A DNA stretch of 64,000 nucleotides from Rhodococcus_F sp040656415 (GCF_040656415.1 NZ_JBFAMC010000007.1:62001-126000), one strand, 5' to 3'; shown: positions 27,877-36,709, counted from the stretch's first letter. Made by a program: numbers and translations. The notes: generated by a model not told the origin, from the letters alone.

Positions 27877-29811
27877 ATGACGGAAGTCGAACGGCACAGC
27901 TACGACGTCGTGGTGATCGGTGCCGGTGGTGCCGGGCTGCGAGCTGTTATCGAGGCCCGCGAACAGGGTATGTCCGTTGCCGTGGTCTGCAAGTCGCTGT
28001 TCGGTAAGGCACACACCGTCATGGCGGAGGGTGGGTGCGCTGCCGCAATGGGTAATGCCAACGAGAAAGACACGTGGCAGACACATTTTCAAGACACGAT
28101 GCGCGGCGGCAAGTTCCTCAACGACTGGCGAATGGCCGAACTGCACGCGCGTGAAGCGCCCGATCGGGTATGGGAACTCGAAACCTATGGCGCGCTGTTC
28201 GATCGAACCTCCGACGGCCGGATCAGCCAACGCAATTTCGGTGGTCACACGTATCCTCGTCTCGCGCACGTCGGCGACCGGACAGGTCTCGAACTGATCC
28301 GCACCATGCAACAGAAGATCGTCTCGCTTCAGCAGGAAGACTTCGCCGCCACCGGCGACTACGAGGCCAGAATCAAGATTTTCGCGGAATGCACCATCTC
28401 CGAACTCCTCAAGGACGGCGACCGGATATCGGGTGCCTTCGGATACTGGCGTGAGAGTGGACGTTTCGTGCTGTTCGAGGCGCCCGCAGTGGTGATGGCG
28501 ACCGGCGGAATCGGCAAGTCGTTCAAGGTGACGTCCAATTCGTGGGAGTACACCGGAGATGGTCACGCACTCGCCCTTCGTGCCGGCGCCGACCTCATCA
28601 ACATGGAGTTCGTCCAGTTTCACCCGACCGGAATGGTGTGGCCGCCCAGCGTGAAGGGCATCCTCGTCACCGAGGGCGTGCGTGGCGACGGCGGGGTTCT
28701 GAAGAACTCCGAAGGCGATCGTTTCATGTTCTCCTACATTCCCGCGGTCTTCAAAGGTCAGTACGCGGAGACCGAGGAGGAAGCCGACGCCTGGTTGAAA
28801 GACTCCGACAACAATCGCAGGACGCCGGATCTGCTTCCCCGCGACGAAGTTGCGCGCGCCATCAACTCGGAGGTCAAGGCCGGACGGCAGACTCCGCACG
28901 GCGGTGTGTACCTCGACATCGCCTCACGTATGCCCTCAGAAGAAATCGTTCGCCGACTCCCGTCGATGTACCACCAGTTCAAGGAGCTTGCAGACGTCGA
29001 CATCACCAAGGAGCAGATGGAGGTCGGGCCGACCTGCCACTACGTGATGGGAGGCATCGAAGTCGACCCCGACACCGGGTCGTCCAGCGTCGCAGGACTT
29101 TTCGCCGCAGGTGAGTGCTCGGGCGGCATGCACGGCTCCAACAGACTCGGCGGCAATTCACTATCGGACCTGTTGGTGTTCGGACGACGAGCGGGTCTGG
29201 GTGCGGCCGGATACGTGAAGTCGCTGTCGGAGCGACCGGTCGTTTCTTCTTCCGCCGTGGATGCGGCGGCTCGGATGTTGTTGTCGCCGTTCGATTCCGC
29301 GAGTGAACGTGGTGGCACTTCCGAGAATCCCTACACCCTTCACACAGAGCTTCAGCAGACGATGAACGACCTCGTCGGCATCATCCGGAAGGAAGACGAG
29401 ATCGTGCGCGCGCTTGCCACGCTCGATGAGATCAAGGGGCGTATCGGGAGCGTCGAAGTAGAGGGACACCGCCAGTTCAACCCGGGCTGGCACCTTGCGG
29501 TCGACCTGCGGAACATGGTGCTGGTCAGTGAGTGTGTCGCACGAGCGGCGCTGATGCGCACCGAGAGTCGCGGTGGGCACACCCGCGACGATCACCCGGA
29601 CATGGAGGCCGAGTGGCGCGAGATTCTTCTCGTCTGCAGTGCGGTCGGGGACATGTCCGCGCACCCCACCGCGGCTGTCCCGGACGTCCTGGTCACGCGT
29701 AAACATCAGGCTCCGATGCGTAAGGACCTGTTGGAACTCTTCGAGATCGACGAACTGCGCAAGTACTACACAGACGCCGAACTCGCAGAGCATCCGGGAA
29801 GGAAGGGCTGA
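27877..29811 (+). CDS. sdhA: Succinate dehydrogenase/fumarate reductase flavoprotein subunit (Sdh1 type)
   Basis: 644 residues, carrying covalent FAD and the succinate site. ATG 27877 follows AGAGGGA with good spacing; the longer open frame adds a non-conserved 15 residues. Motifs: YDVVVIGAGGAGLRAVIEAR (dinucleotide fold), GKAHTVMAEGGCAAAMGN (His for FAD linkage), EFVQFHPTGM, and HGSNRLGGNSLSDLLVFGRR. TESRGGHTRDDHP near residue 565 is the catalytic arginine region. The next gene starts one base after the stop. Confidence 0.95.
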   Translation: MTEVERHSYDVVVIGAGGAGLRAVIEAREQGMSVAVVCKSLFGKAHTVMAEGGCAAAMGNANEKDTWQTHFQDTMRGGKFLNDWRMAELHAREAPDRVWELETYGALFDRTSDGRISQRNFGGHTYPRLAHVGDRTGLELIRTMQQKIVSLQQEDFAATGDYEARIKIFAECTISELLKDGDRISGAFGYWRESGRFVLFEAPAVVMATGGIGKSFKVTSNSWEYTGDGHALALRAGADLINMEFVQFHPTGMVWPPSVKGILVTEGVRGDGGVLKNSEGDRFMFSYIPAVFKGQYAETEEEADAWLKDSDNNRRTPDLLPRDEVARAINSEVKAGRQTPHGGVYLDIASRMPSEEIVRRLPSMYHQFKELADVDITKEQMEVGPTCHYVMGGIEVDPDTGSSSVAGLFAAGECSGGMHGSNRLGGNSLSDLLVFGRRAGLGAAGYVKSLSERPVVSSSAVDAAARMLLSPFDSASERGGTSENPYTLHTELQQTMNDLVGIIRKEDEIVRALATLDEIKGRIGSVEVEGHRQFNPGWHLAVDLRNMVLVSECVARAALMRTESRGGHTRDDHPDMEAEWREILLVCSAVGDMSAHPTAAVPDVLVTRKHQAPMRKDLLELFEIDELRKYYTDAELAEHPGRKG

Positions 29812-29812
29812 G

Positions 29813-30568
29813 ATGGGATACGACGCACGGTTCCGGGTGTGGCGCGGCGACTCCGATGGCGGCGCACTCGAGGACTACGTGATTCCCGTGAACGAAGGTG
29901 AGGTGGTGCTCGACATCATCCACCGACTCCAGGCGACGCAGGCCCCCGATCTGGCGGTCCGCTGGAACTGCAAGGCCGGCAAGTGTGGGTCTTGTTCCGC
30001 AGAGATCAATGGTCGGCCACGGCTGATGTGCATGACACGGATGTCGACGTTCGCGGAGGACGAGGTGGTGACGGTGACGCCGATGCGGGCGTTTCCCATC
30101 GTCCGTGATCTCGTCACCGATGTGTCGTTCAATTACGAGAAGGCGCGCGAGATTCCATCGTTCAGTCCGCCACCGGACCTTGCGCCGGGCGAGTACCGGA
30201 TGCAGCAGATCGACGTTGAACGTTCACAGGAGTTCCGCAAGTGCATCGAATGCTTCTTGTGCCAGAACACCTGCCACGTCGTGCGCGACCACGAGGACAA
30301 CAAGACTGCGTTCTCCGGTCCCCGCTTCTTCATCCGGGTCGCAGAGCTGGAGATGCACCCACTCGACACCGGCGACCGTCGCGACGCTGCGCAGGATGAG
30401 TACGGTCTCGGACTCTGCAATATCACCAAATGCTGCACCGAGGTGTGCCCGGAAGGGATCACGATCACCGACAACGCCATCATTCCGATGAAGGAGCGGG
30501 TGGCAGACCAGCGTTACGACCCTCTGGTCTGGTTGGGTAACAAGCTCTTTCGGCGCGGACGGAGCTAG
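29813..30568 (+). CDS. sdhB: Succinate dehydrogenase iron-sulfur subunit (Sdh1 type)
   Basis: 251 residues with the three-cluster pattern of SdhB. The 2Fe-2S loop is CKAGKCGSCSAEING (residues about 57-71), the 4Fe-4S set CIECFLCQNTC (about 143-153) and the 3Fe-4S set CNITKCCTEVCPEG (about 201-214). ATG 29813 begins MGYDARFRVWRGDSDGG. It passes electrons from SdhA to the membrane anchor. A partial, internally deleted copy of its 3' end lies at 31832-31997. It is convergent with lipase 1, 15 bases away. Confidence 0.95.
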   Translation: MGYDARFRVWRGDSDGGALEDYVIPVNEGEVVLDIIHRLQATQAPDLAVRWNCKAGKCGSCSAEINGRPRLMCMTRMSTFAEDEVVTVTPMRAFPIVRDLVTDVSFNYEKAREIPSFSPPPDLAPGEYRMQQIDVERSQEFRKCIECFLCQNTCHVVRDHEDNKTAFSGPRFFIRVAELEMHPLDTGDRRDAAQDEYGLGLCNITKCCTEVCPEGITITDNAIIPMKERVADQRYDPLVWLGNKLFRRGRS

Positions 30569-30583
30569 GCCGCGAACCGCCGG

Positions 30584-31714
30584 TTACCCGAAGGCCGACC
30601 GAACGAACTCGGTGGTATCGGGTAGGGAGGCGTACATCGCCCCGAGGTGACCGTCCGGGTAGGTGCGAAACACGAAGTTCTGGCCCGCGGCCGTCAGCTC
30701 CGAGACGAGAGCGAACGTGAACACCGCCGGAACCATGTCGTCGAAGAGTCCCTGGCCGATGAAGAGCGGGCGGTCGTAGCCGGTGACGGGCACGGCCAGT
30801 GAGCGCTGCAGCGCCGCCTGTATGGCGGGATCATCGAGTTGCCGTGACAAGAGCTGGCCGATGGTCAGGTTCCCGAACTGTGCCTCCGCGTCCTGATAGC
30901 AGAGCGACTCGACACCGCTGAGAACGTCGCGGCCGAGTGGGCTGAGGTAGCTGTCCACGTTCAGGTCCGGATGTGCCGCGCGAAGGCCGGCCAGCGTGTA
31001 TGCGATGAACACAGTGCTCCCGGTGAGCGGCAGCGCGGGAAAGCTCGGGCCGGCCAGCGGTGCCAGCTTCTCGATGTTCGATGGCGCACCAGTTGCGACG
31101 GTCCCGCGGAAGTCGAGTTCGGGCGCGTACGTCGTGGCCATCGAGGCGGTGAACAGGGCAGCCTGTCCACCCTGCGACTGCCCGATCGCCACCCACCGAT
31201 CCGACAGCGAGGGTGTGACGGCCCGGCCTGCGCGGACCATGTCGATCACGGCGTGTGCCTCCGACGGGCCGTCGAGGTACGGGTGGATTCCGGGCGTGCC
31301 GAGCCCGACATAATCCGTTTTGACGATGGCATACCCCTGTTGGAGCCAGGATTGCAGGTACGGGCCGGCAATCGGCCCGGTGACCGTCGGGGCGCACTTG
31401 TCGGCGATGCCCACGGTGCCGTGCGCCCATGAGATCACCGGCCATCCGCCGGGTGGTGGCTCGCCCGGCGGCAGGAGGACTGCCCCGGTGCTCAGCGCCG
31501 GTTCATCCTGCGCGCCTTTGGTCCAGTAGGTCACGTACGTGCCGGACGCTACGTCCTCTGGCAGCGCGGCCGCCGGTATGGGGGACGAGGCGACGACGGT
31601 ACCGGGAGCGTCGAGTACGGTCTGCGCACCTGCAGGAACGGAGACGCCGAGCAGCGACATGCCGAGTGTCAGGGCGAGGGCGATGCTTGCGCGTCGGACG
31701 AACCATAGTCTCAT
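30584..31714 (-). CDS. Secreted lipase, LIP family, copy 1
   Basis: 376 residues from ATG 31714. A signal peptide (MRLWFVRRASIALALTLGMS, then a VPAGA cleavage region) precedes an alpha/beta hydrolase of the fungal-type secretory lipase family. The nucleophile is Ser180 in AIGQSQGGQAALF; Asp in GQGLFDDMVP and His in YPDGHLGAM complete the likely triad. Conserved PVISWAHGTVG holds the oxyanion region. Mycobacteria carry a related secreted lipase, Rv1592c, close to bioB and nrtR, so this is an ancestral neighbour. Tandem paralogue of the gene at 32012. Confidence 0.9.
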   Translation of the reverse strand: MRLWFVRRASIALALTLGMSLLGVSVPAGAQTVLDAPGTVVASSPIPAAALPEDVASGTYVTYWTKGAQDEPALSTGAVLLPPGEPPPGGWPVISWAHGTVGIADKCAPTVTGPIAGPYLQSWLQQGYAIVKTDYVGLGTPGIHPYLDGPSEAHAVIDMVRAGRAVTPSLSDRWVAIGQSQGGQAALFTASMATTYAPELDFRGTVATGAPSNIEKLAPLAGPSFPALPLTGSTVFIAYTLAGLRAAHPDLNVDSYLSPLGRDVLSGVESLCYQDAEAQFGNLTIGQLLSRQLDDPAIQAALQRSLAVPVTGYDRPLFIGQGLFDDMVPAVFTFALVSELTAAGQNFVFRTYPDGHLGAMYASLPDTTEFVRSAFG

Positions 31715-31831
31715 CGTGCGCTCCCTTGGCCGTCGAGGCCGCCTTGCAAGCCATTGGGTCGAGTCGACGGCTCCACTCCATTGTGCATGCTCAGTTGCGG
31801 TGCGCCGATCATCGGGCGTATGTGAATGTCT

Positions 31832-31997
31832 CGCAAGTCCGTCGAATGCTTCTTGTGCCAGAACACCTGTCACGTGGTGCGCGACCATCACGATCACCGA
31901 CAGCGCCCATATTCCGATGGAGGAGCGGGTGGCAGACCAGCCTAACGATTCTCTGGTCTGGTTGGGTAACAAGCTCTTTCGGCGCGGGCGAGGCTAG
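31832..31997 (+). pseudogene. Truncated sdhB fragment between lipase copies
   Basis: The sequence matches the sdhB 3' part: 31832-31887 aligns with about 30237-30291 (the CIECFLCQNTC region) and then jumps to match about 30459-30568, including the stop codon. About 170 bases are deleted inside, and the start is missing. Two cysteine motifs are lost or frame-broken, so it cannot encode SdhB. Confidence 0.9.
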
Positions 31998-32011
31998 AGA
32001 CCAACCGCCTG

Positions 32012-33142
32012 TTACCCGAAGGCCGACCGAACGAACTCAGTGGCATCGGGCAGGGCGGCGTACATCGTCGCGACGTGAGTGGTTGGGTAGGTGCGGAACA
32101 CGAAGTTCTGGCCTGCGGCCGTCAACTCCGAGGTGAGAGCGAACGTGAACACCACAGGCACCATTTCGTCGAAGAGTCCATGGCCGATGAAGAGCGGGCG
32201 GTCGTAGCCGGTGACGGGCACCGCCAGTGAACGCTGCAGCGTCGCCAGTATGACGGGATCATCGAGCTGTCGTGACAAGAGCTGGCCGATGGTCAGATCG
32301 CCGAACTGCGCCTCCGCGTCCTGGTAGCAGAGCGACTCGACACCGCTGAGAACGTCTTGGCCGAGCGGGCTGAGGTAGCTGTCCACGTTCAGGTCGGGAT
32401 ATGCCGCCCGGAAGCCGGCTATCGCGTATGCGATGAACACCGTGCTCCCGGTGAGCGGAAGCGCGGGAAAGTTCGGGCCGAGCAGCGGGGCCAGCTTCTC
32501 GATGTTCGACGGCGCACCGGTTGCGACGGTCCCGCGGAAGTCGAGTTCGGGCGCATACGTCGTGGCCATCGAAGCGGCGGCGAGGACCGCGTGGCCGCCC
32601 TGCGAATGCCCGATCGCCATCCACCGATCCGACAGCGAGGGTGTCACGGCCCGGCCTGCGCGAACCATGTCGATCACGCTGTGCCCCTCGGACGGGCTAT
32701 CGAGGTACGGATGGATTCCGGGCGTGCCGAGCCCGACATAATCCGTCGCGACGATGGCATACCCCTGCTCGAGCCAGGACTGCACGTACGGGATGACGAT
32801 CTGGCCGGTGACCGTCGGGGCGCACTTGTCGGCGACTCCCACGGCGCCGTGTGCCCATGAGATCACCGGCCATCCGCCGGGTGGTGGCTCGCCCGGCGGC
32901 AGGAGGACCGCCCCGGTGCTCAACGCCGGCTGATTCTGCGGGCCCACGGTCCAGTAGGTCACGTACGTGCCGGACGCTACTCCCTCGGGCAGCGCGTCGG
33001 CAGGCATAGGGGACGAGGCGACGACGGTGCCTGGCGCGTCGAGTACGGTCTGCGCGCCGACAGGGACGGAAAGGCCGAGCAACGACATGCTGATTGTCAC
33101 CACGGCAGCGATGCTTGCGCGTCGGACGAACCGTATTCTCAT
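32012..33142 (-). CDS. Secreted lipase, LIP family, copy 2
   Basis: 376 residues from ATG 33142, same length as copy 1 and very similar along its whole length. Signal peptide MRIRFVRRASIAAVVTISMS with VPVGAQ cleavage region; nucleophile Ser180 now in AIGHSQGGHAVLA, the more usual pentapeptide. Differences cluster around the nucleophile, the middle lid region (VIPYVQSWLEQGYAIVATDY) and near the C-terminal histidine (YPTTHVATM), suggesting some substrate drift. It lies just upstream of bioQ in the same direction, 78 bases away. Confidence 0.9.
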   Translation of the reverse strand: MRIRFVRRASIAAVVTISMSLLGLSVPVGAQTVLDAPGTVVASSPMPADALPEGVASGTYVTYWTVGPQNQPALSTGAVLLPPGEPPPGGWPVISWAHGAVGVADKCAPTVTGQIVIPYVQSWLEQGYAIVATDYVGLGTPGIHPYLDSPSEGHSVIDMVRAGRAVTPSLSDRWMAIGHSQGGHAVLAAASMATTYAPELDFRGTVATGAPSNIEKLAPLLGPNFPALPLTGSTVFIAYAIAGFRAAYPDLNVDSYLSPLGQDVLSGVESLCYQDAEAQFGDLTIGQLLSRQLDDPVILATLQRSLAVPVTGYDRPLFIGHGLFDEMVPVVFTFALTSELTAAGQNFVFRTYPTTHVATMYAALPDATEFVRSAFG

Positions 33143-33220
33143 CGTGCGCCCCCCTTGGCCACGACGGCCGCTTCGTCGGCCGATTGGCCGATGCAGCGTG
33201 GTCCACTCCATTGTGCATGC

Positions 33221-33850
33221 TCAGGGGTGGTGCGTGGTTTCCTTCAGACGTGCGCGAATGCCGTCGATGAAGAGGGAGAGGCCGAAGTCGAACCGGATCA
33301 CAGGGTCACCGTCCAGCAGATCCTCGTCGTAGGCCGCGATGGGTGAATGCGGGGCATCGGGCGAGAGTGCGGCCCGGGTGAGCGCGCCGGCCGATTCCAT
33401 CTGCGCCCGCGACTGTTCGTCGACTGTGTGTCCGAGGACGTAGTAGAGCAGCGAATACGACGCGAGTTCGGCGTGCTCGCGGGACAAGCCCGATCGCCTT
33501 CCGGCGGTGGCAAAGCTCTCGCGCACCCGTGCGTTGGTCATCCGGGAGGCATAGGTGGCCGATACCAGTTCCGCGCCGTCACGGTGTGCAAGCAGCGCCA
33601 ACCGCAGACGGTGAGCCAGTTCCAGGAACTCCCCATCCCAGGTTCGGGTGTCGACGGGGGCGTCGACGTCCTCGAGGATCTTGTCGGCCAGCGCCCCGAG
33701 GAGGGTCTGCTTGTTGGGGAAGTGCCAGTACAGCGCGCCCGGCTGTACATCGAGGGAGGAGGCTAGCCTGCGCATCGTCAGGTCGGCGAGGCCGAACTCG
33801 TCGAGGATTGCCATTGCGCCGTCGAGAACGTCGCCGCGTCGCAACTGCAC
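33221..33850 (-). CDS. bioQ: TetR-family repressor of biotin synthesis
   Basis: 209 residues with TetR helix-turn-helix MAILDEFGLADLTMRRLASS and LDVQPGALYWHFPNKQTLLGA. The C-terminal domain (LARRL-like TetR_C pattern, ALLAHRDGAELV) belongs to the TetR_C group. It is divergent from bioB and separated by a gap with BioQ-type operators, the arrangement described for BioQ in actinobacteria. It therefore likely represses bioB, bioA and bioF and itself. Assignment rests on context and operator match. Confidence 0.82.
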   Translation of the reverse strand: MQLRRGDVLDGAMAILDEFGLADLTMRRLASSLDVQPGALYWHFPNKQTLLGALADKILEDVDAPVDTRTWDGEFLELAHRLRLALLAHRDGAELVSATYASRMTNARVRESFATAGRRSGLSREHAELASYSLLYYVLGHTVDEQSRAQMESAGALTRAALSPDAPHSPIAAYDEDLLDGDPVIRFDFGLSLFIDGIRARLKETTHHP

Positions 33851-33900
33851 TGTGTGATCTCCTGGTTCGTCTGGACGGGCCCACGAAACTCTGCCTGGCT

Positions 33901-33929
33901 TTGACAGTAATCCATCACGGATCTAACGT
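33901..33929 (+). promoter_or_regulatory. bioB promoter
   Basis: TTGACA at 33901-33906 and TAACGT at 33924-33929, spaced 17 bases, form a strong housekeeping promoter. The main operator starts at the last base of the -10 box, so a bound repressor would block it. Confidence 0.7.
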
Positions 33930-33978
33930 GAACGCCGTTCAACTTGTACAGTGTTCAATTCTTGCCGTTCAATTCTTG
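33929..33978. promoter_or_regulatory. BioQ operator plus degenerate repeats before bioB
   Basis: TGAACGCCGTTCA at 33929-33941 is a perfect TGAAC-N3-GTTCA site. TGTACAGTGTTCA at 33945-33957 is a second site with one changed base, 16 bases on. A further half GTTCAA lies at 33967-33972. GTTCAATTCTTG is repeated at 33953-33964 and 33967-33978, hinting at local duplication of half sites. Confidence 0.8.
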
Positions 33979-34027
33979 TCTCAGTCGATTCACGCCACGT
34001 GATCGGCCCGGTTCCCAGGAGATGCGT

Positions 34028-35041
34028 GTGACCTCGGCCTCAGTACAGACGGATATCCTCGCACAGGCGCGGGAGCAGGTGCTCGATCGCGGTGAAGCAC
34101 TGAACGAGAGCCAGGTGCTCGAGGTCCTGCGGCTACCTGACGAACGGTTGGAGGAACTCCTCGGGCTCGCCCACGACGTGCGTATGAAGTGGTGCGGCCC
34201 TGAGGTCGAGGTAGAGGGCATCATCAGCCTCAAGACCGGCGGCTGCCCGGAAGACTGCCACTTCTGCTCGCAGTCGGGGCTCTTCCAGTCGCCGGTGCGT
34301 GCGGCATGGCTCGACATCCCGAGCCTCGTCGAGGCGGCCAAACAGACGGCAAAAACCGGCGCTACCGAGTTCTGCATCGTCGCTGCGGTCCGCGGTCCCG
34401 ACGAGCGGTTGCTCGCGCAGGTCGCAGCCGGAATCGAGGCGATCCGCAACGAGGTCGACATCCAGATCGCGTGCTCGCTCGGCATGCTCACGCAGGAGCA
34501 GGTCGACCAGCTCGCCGCGATGGGCGTCCACCGTTACAACCACAACCTCGAGACCGCGAAGTCGCACTTCCCGAATGTCGTCACCACGCACACCTGGGAC
34601 GAGCGTTGGAACACTCTCCGCATGGTCCGCGCCGCGGGCATGGAAGTGTGCTGCGGCGGCATCCTCGGCATGGGCGAGAGCCTCGAACAGCGAGCCGAGT
34701 TTGCAGCCAACCTCGCTGAGCTCGAGCCGGACGAGGTGCCCCTGAACTTCCTCAACCCGCGCCCGGGTACTCCGTTCGGTGACCTCGAGGTCCTGCCGGC
34801 GAGCGAGGCACTCAAGTCCGTCGCCGCTTTCCGGCTCGCGCTGCCGCGCACGATCCTCCGCTTCGCCGGTGGTCGGGAGATCACGCTTGGGGACCTCGGT
34901 GCCAAGCAGGGCATTCTCGGTGGTATCAACGCCGTCATCGTCGGCAACTACCTCACGACTCTGGGGCGTCCCGCCGAGAAGGACCTGGACCTGCTCGTCG
35001 ACCTGCAGATGCCGATCAAAGCCCTGAACGACACCCTCTAG
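34028..35041 (+). CDS. bioB: Biotin synthase
   Basis: Radical SAM enzyme inserting sulfur into dethiobiotin. 337 residues from GTG 34028, which has AGGAG six bases before it; ATG 34022 is possible. The radical SAM cluster is GGCPEDCHFCSQS (CxxxCxxC) near residue 75. Other blocks: YNHNLETAKSHFPNV, GGILGMGESLEQRAEF, and PLNFLNPRPGTPFG. The conserved Arg for the auxiliary cluster is in LRFAGGREITLGDLG. The gene is downstream of bioQ operators and followed after 5 bases by bsaP. Confidence 0.96.
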   Translation: MTSASVQTDILAQAREQVLDRGEALNESQVLEVLRLPDERLEELLGLAHDVRMKWCGPEVEVEGIISLKTGGCPEDCHFCSQSGLFQSPVRAAWLDIPSLVEAAKQTAKTGATEFCIVAAVRGPDERLLAQVAAGIEAIRNEVDIQIACSLGMLTQEQVDQLAAMGVHRYNHNLETAKSHFPNVVTTHTWDERWNTLRMVRAAGMEVCCGGILGMGESLEQRAEFAANLAELEPDEVPLNFLNPRPGTPFGDLEVLPASEALKSVAAFRLALPRTILRFAGGREITLGDLGAKQGILGGINAVIVGNYLTTLGRPAEKDLDLLVDLQMPIKALNDTL

Positions 35042-35046
35042 CGACC

Positions 35047-35283
35047 ATGGTGGAGATGGCAGCGGGCAGCGACCCCGAAGAGCGCTACAACCCCTACACC
35101 GGCCGACGGATGGTGTCCGGAGTGGACGACACCGTTCCTACTGCAGCCCAGCTGGGTCTGGAACCGCCACGCTTCTGCGAGGCGTGTGGCCGTCGCATGG
35201 TCGTGCAGGTCAGCCCGGACGGGTGGTGGGCGAAATGCTCTCGACACGGTGTCGTCGACTCGACTGCGCTCGGGCGGCGGTAG
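35047..35283 (+). CDS. bsaP: Biotin synthase auxiliary protein
   Basis: 78 residues directly after bioB. Four likely metal ligands: Cys44 and Cys47 (FCEACGRRM), Cys64 and His67 (AKCSRHG). This position and size match Rv1590, which I recall has been described as BsaP, an auxiliary protein that mycobacterial biotin synthase needs for activity. The opening EERYNPYTGRRM is typical. ATG 35047 has no clear ribosome binding site of its own, so translation may be coupled to bioB. Confidence 0.85.
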   Translation: MVEMAAGSDPEERYNPYTGRRMVSGVDDTVPTAAQLGLEPPRFCEACGRRMVVQVSPDGWWAKCSRHGVVDSTALGRR

Positions 35284-35293
35284 CGTCTGGGAG

Positions 35294-35866
35294 GTGACCT
35301 CACTTCGGCAACTCCGGCTCCGATCGGGCGCGGGAATCTTTTGCGGTGCAGTGACGGCGAGTGCGCTCGTGGGAGTGCTGTGGGGCATACTCGCGCCGCC
35401 CGAACGGTTGCTGGTGGTCGCGCCCGACCGTGGGGTGGCGCTGACGGGGGAGAGCCTGCACAGGTTCGATGCGATCGGGATGTTCGTGTGCGCGGGTCTC
35501 GTGGTAGGCATTCTCACCGCGGTCGCGGCATGGACTCTGCGACGTAGCCGCGGCCCGGTCACGTTCGGCGCCGTCCTCGCCGGAAGCGCAGTCGGGGCCG
35601 GCGTCATGGCGCTCGCCGGCCTCGGAGTGGCTGCATTGCGATTTCCTCACCCCGCCGCGACGGCAACCGGAACAATCGTTGCGGTCGCGCCGGGGATCGG
35701 GACCTTGCTGGCGCTGATCTTCCAGCCCCTAGCCGCCAGCGTTGTGACGCTCGTGCTCGCTGCGCTCAATCCCTACGACGATCTCGGTGTCAGCGATCAT
35801 CCGACCGAACTCGCCGAGCCGGAGAAAGGGGACCCGGAAAAGCGCGACGCAGCAGTTACGTCGTAA
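35294..35866 (+). CDS. DUF2567-like membrane protein
   Basis: 190 residues, four hydrophobic segments (about 14-34, 62-83, 91-117, 122-150) and a charged C-terminal tail PEKGDPEKRD. GTG 35294 follows GGGAG closely. It is the last gene of the bioB-bsaP block and matches the place of Rv1591, a transmembrane protein of unknown function. No functional motif is visible. Confidence 0.78.
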   Translation: MTSLRQLRLRSGAGIFCGAVTASALVGVLWGILAPPERLLVVAPDRGVALTGESLHRFDAIGMFVCAGLVVGILTAVAAWTLRRSRGPVTFGAVLAGSAVGAGVMALAGLGVAALRFPHPAATATGTIVAVAPGIGTLLALIFQPLAASVVTLVLAALNPYDDLGVSDHPTELAEPEKGDPEKRDAAVTS

Positions 35867-35869
35867 CCG

Positions 35870-36682
35870 TCACTTGTCGGCCGATGCGCGCATCCGCACG
35901 TTACCGAGCATGCGTCCGACGACCAGCGTCGTGAGCCGCCGGGTCCCCAGTCGCGGACCGAGTGCGGACATCTTGTTCGTCCATCCGGACATGACACTCG
36001 GCGGAGAGTTGCGGCGGTCGAGAGTCCGGAACGTGGTGTTCATCACCTGCTCTGCTGTTTGCATGTACCCGGCGGCCGCGTCCTGAGTGCCGACTACGTC
36101 GAAGAACTCGGTCTTTGTGGGGCCAGGGGAGACCGCGAGCACCGTAAGTCCCGTGCCGCGGGCCTCCGCCCACAACGCCTCAGTGAAGTGGAGGACGAAC
36201 GCCTTGCTTGCCGCGTACACGGCCATGCCGGGAACCGGCTGGTACGCGGTGCTGCTCGCGATGTTCATCAGTAGGCCGCGCCCGCGGAGGAGATCGGGCA
36301 GGAAGATGTGGGACAACTCGACGAGCGTGGTGACGTTGAGCTGAATGAGAGAGGTGAGCCTGTCCAGGTCAGCGGACGCGAAGTCTCCGTGCGTGCCGAA
36401 TCCGGCGTTGTTGACGAGGGAATCGATGCGAATGTCACGCGCGGTGAGTTCGTCCTTCAACCGTTCGGCGGCACCTGGGGTGCCAAGGTCGAACGGGAGG
36501 ACAGTGACCGACACACCGTGCTTGTCGCGGATCTCGGTGGCAAGCTGCTCGAGTCGGTCCGCGCGGCGGGCGACGAGAACGAGGTTTGCCCCCCGCTGGG
36601 CGAATCGCCGGGCGAAATCGGCGCCGAGGCCCGCACTGGCGCCGGTGATGAGGACGGTCGATCCGGATACGTCGACAGACAT
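35870..36682 (-). CDS. Short-chain dehydrogenase/reductase
   Basis: 270 residues of the classical SDR fold. The cofactor loop is LITGASAGLGADFARRF (TGxxxGxG) near residue 11, NNAG at NNAGFGTH, and the catalytic Tyr/Lys pair in AVYAASKAFVLHF. The Arg pair following beta-2 (VARRADRLEQL) favours NADPH. Substrate unknown. Divergent from a TetR regulator with repeated sites between, so it is probably the regulated target. Confidence 0.92.
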   Translation of the reverse strand: MSVDVSGSTVLITGASAGLGADFARRFAQRGANLVLVARRADRLEQLATEIRDKHGVSVTVLPFDLGTPGAAERLKDELTARDIRIDSLVNNAGFGTHGDFASADLDRLTSLIQLNVTTLVELSHIFLPDLLRGRGLLMNIASSTAYQPVPGMAVYAASKAFVLHFTEALWAEARGTGLTVLAVSPGPTKTEFFDVVGTQDAAAGYMQTAEQVMNTTFRTLDRRNSPPSVMSGWTNKMSALGPRLGTRRLTTLVVGRMLGNVRMRASADK

Positions 36683-36709
36683 GATTCTCCTAGTCGTTGA
36701 GTGCCCCCG

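Larger units (their letters stand above)
30237..33235. repeat. Tandem duplication: sdhB tail plus lipase
   Basis: The unit sdhB 3' end, lipase, upstream region is present twice with an offset of 1428 bases (lipase stop to lipase stop). The upstream parts share CCACTCCATTGTGCATGCTC at about 31772 and 33204. Confidence 0.85.
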
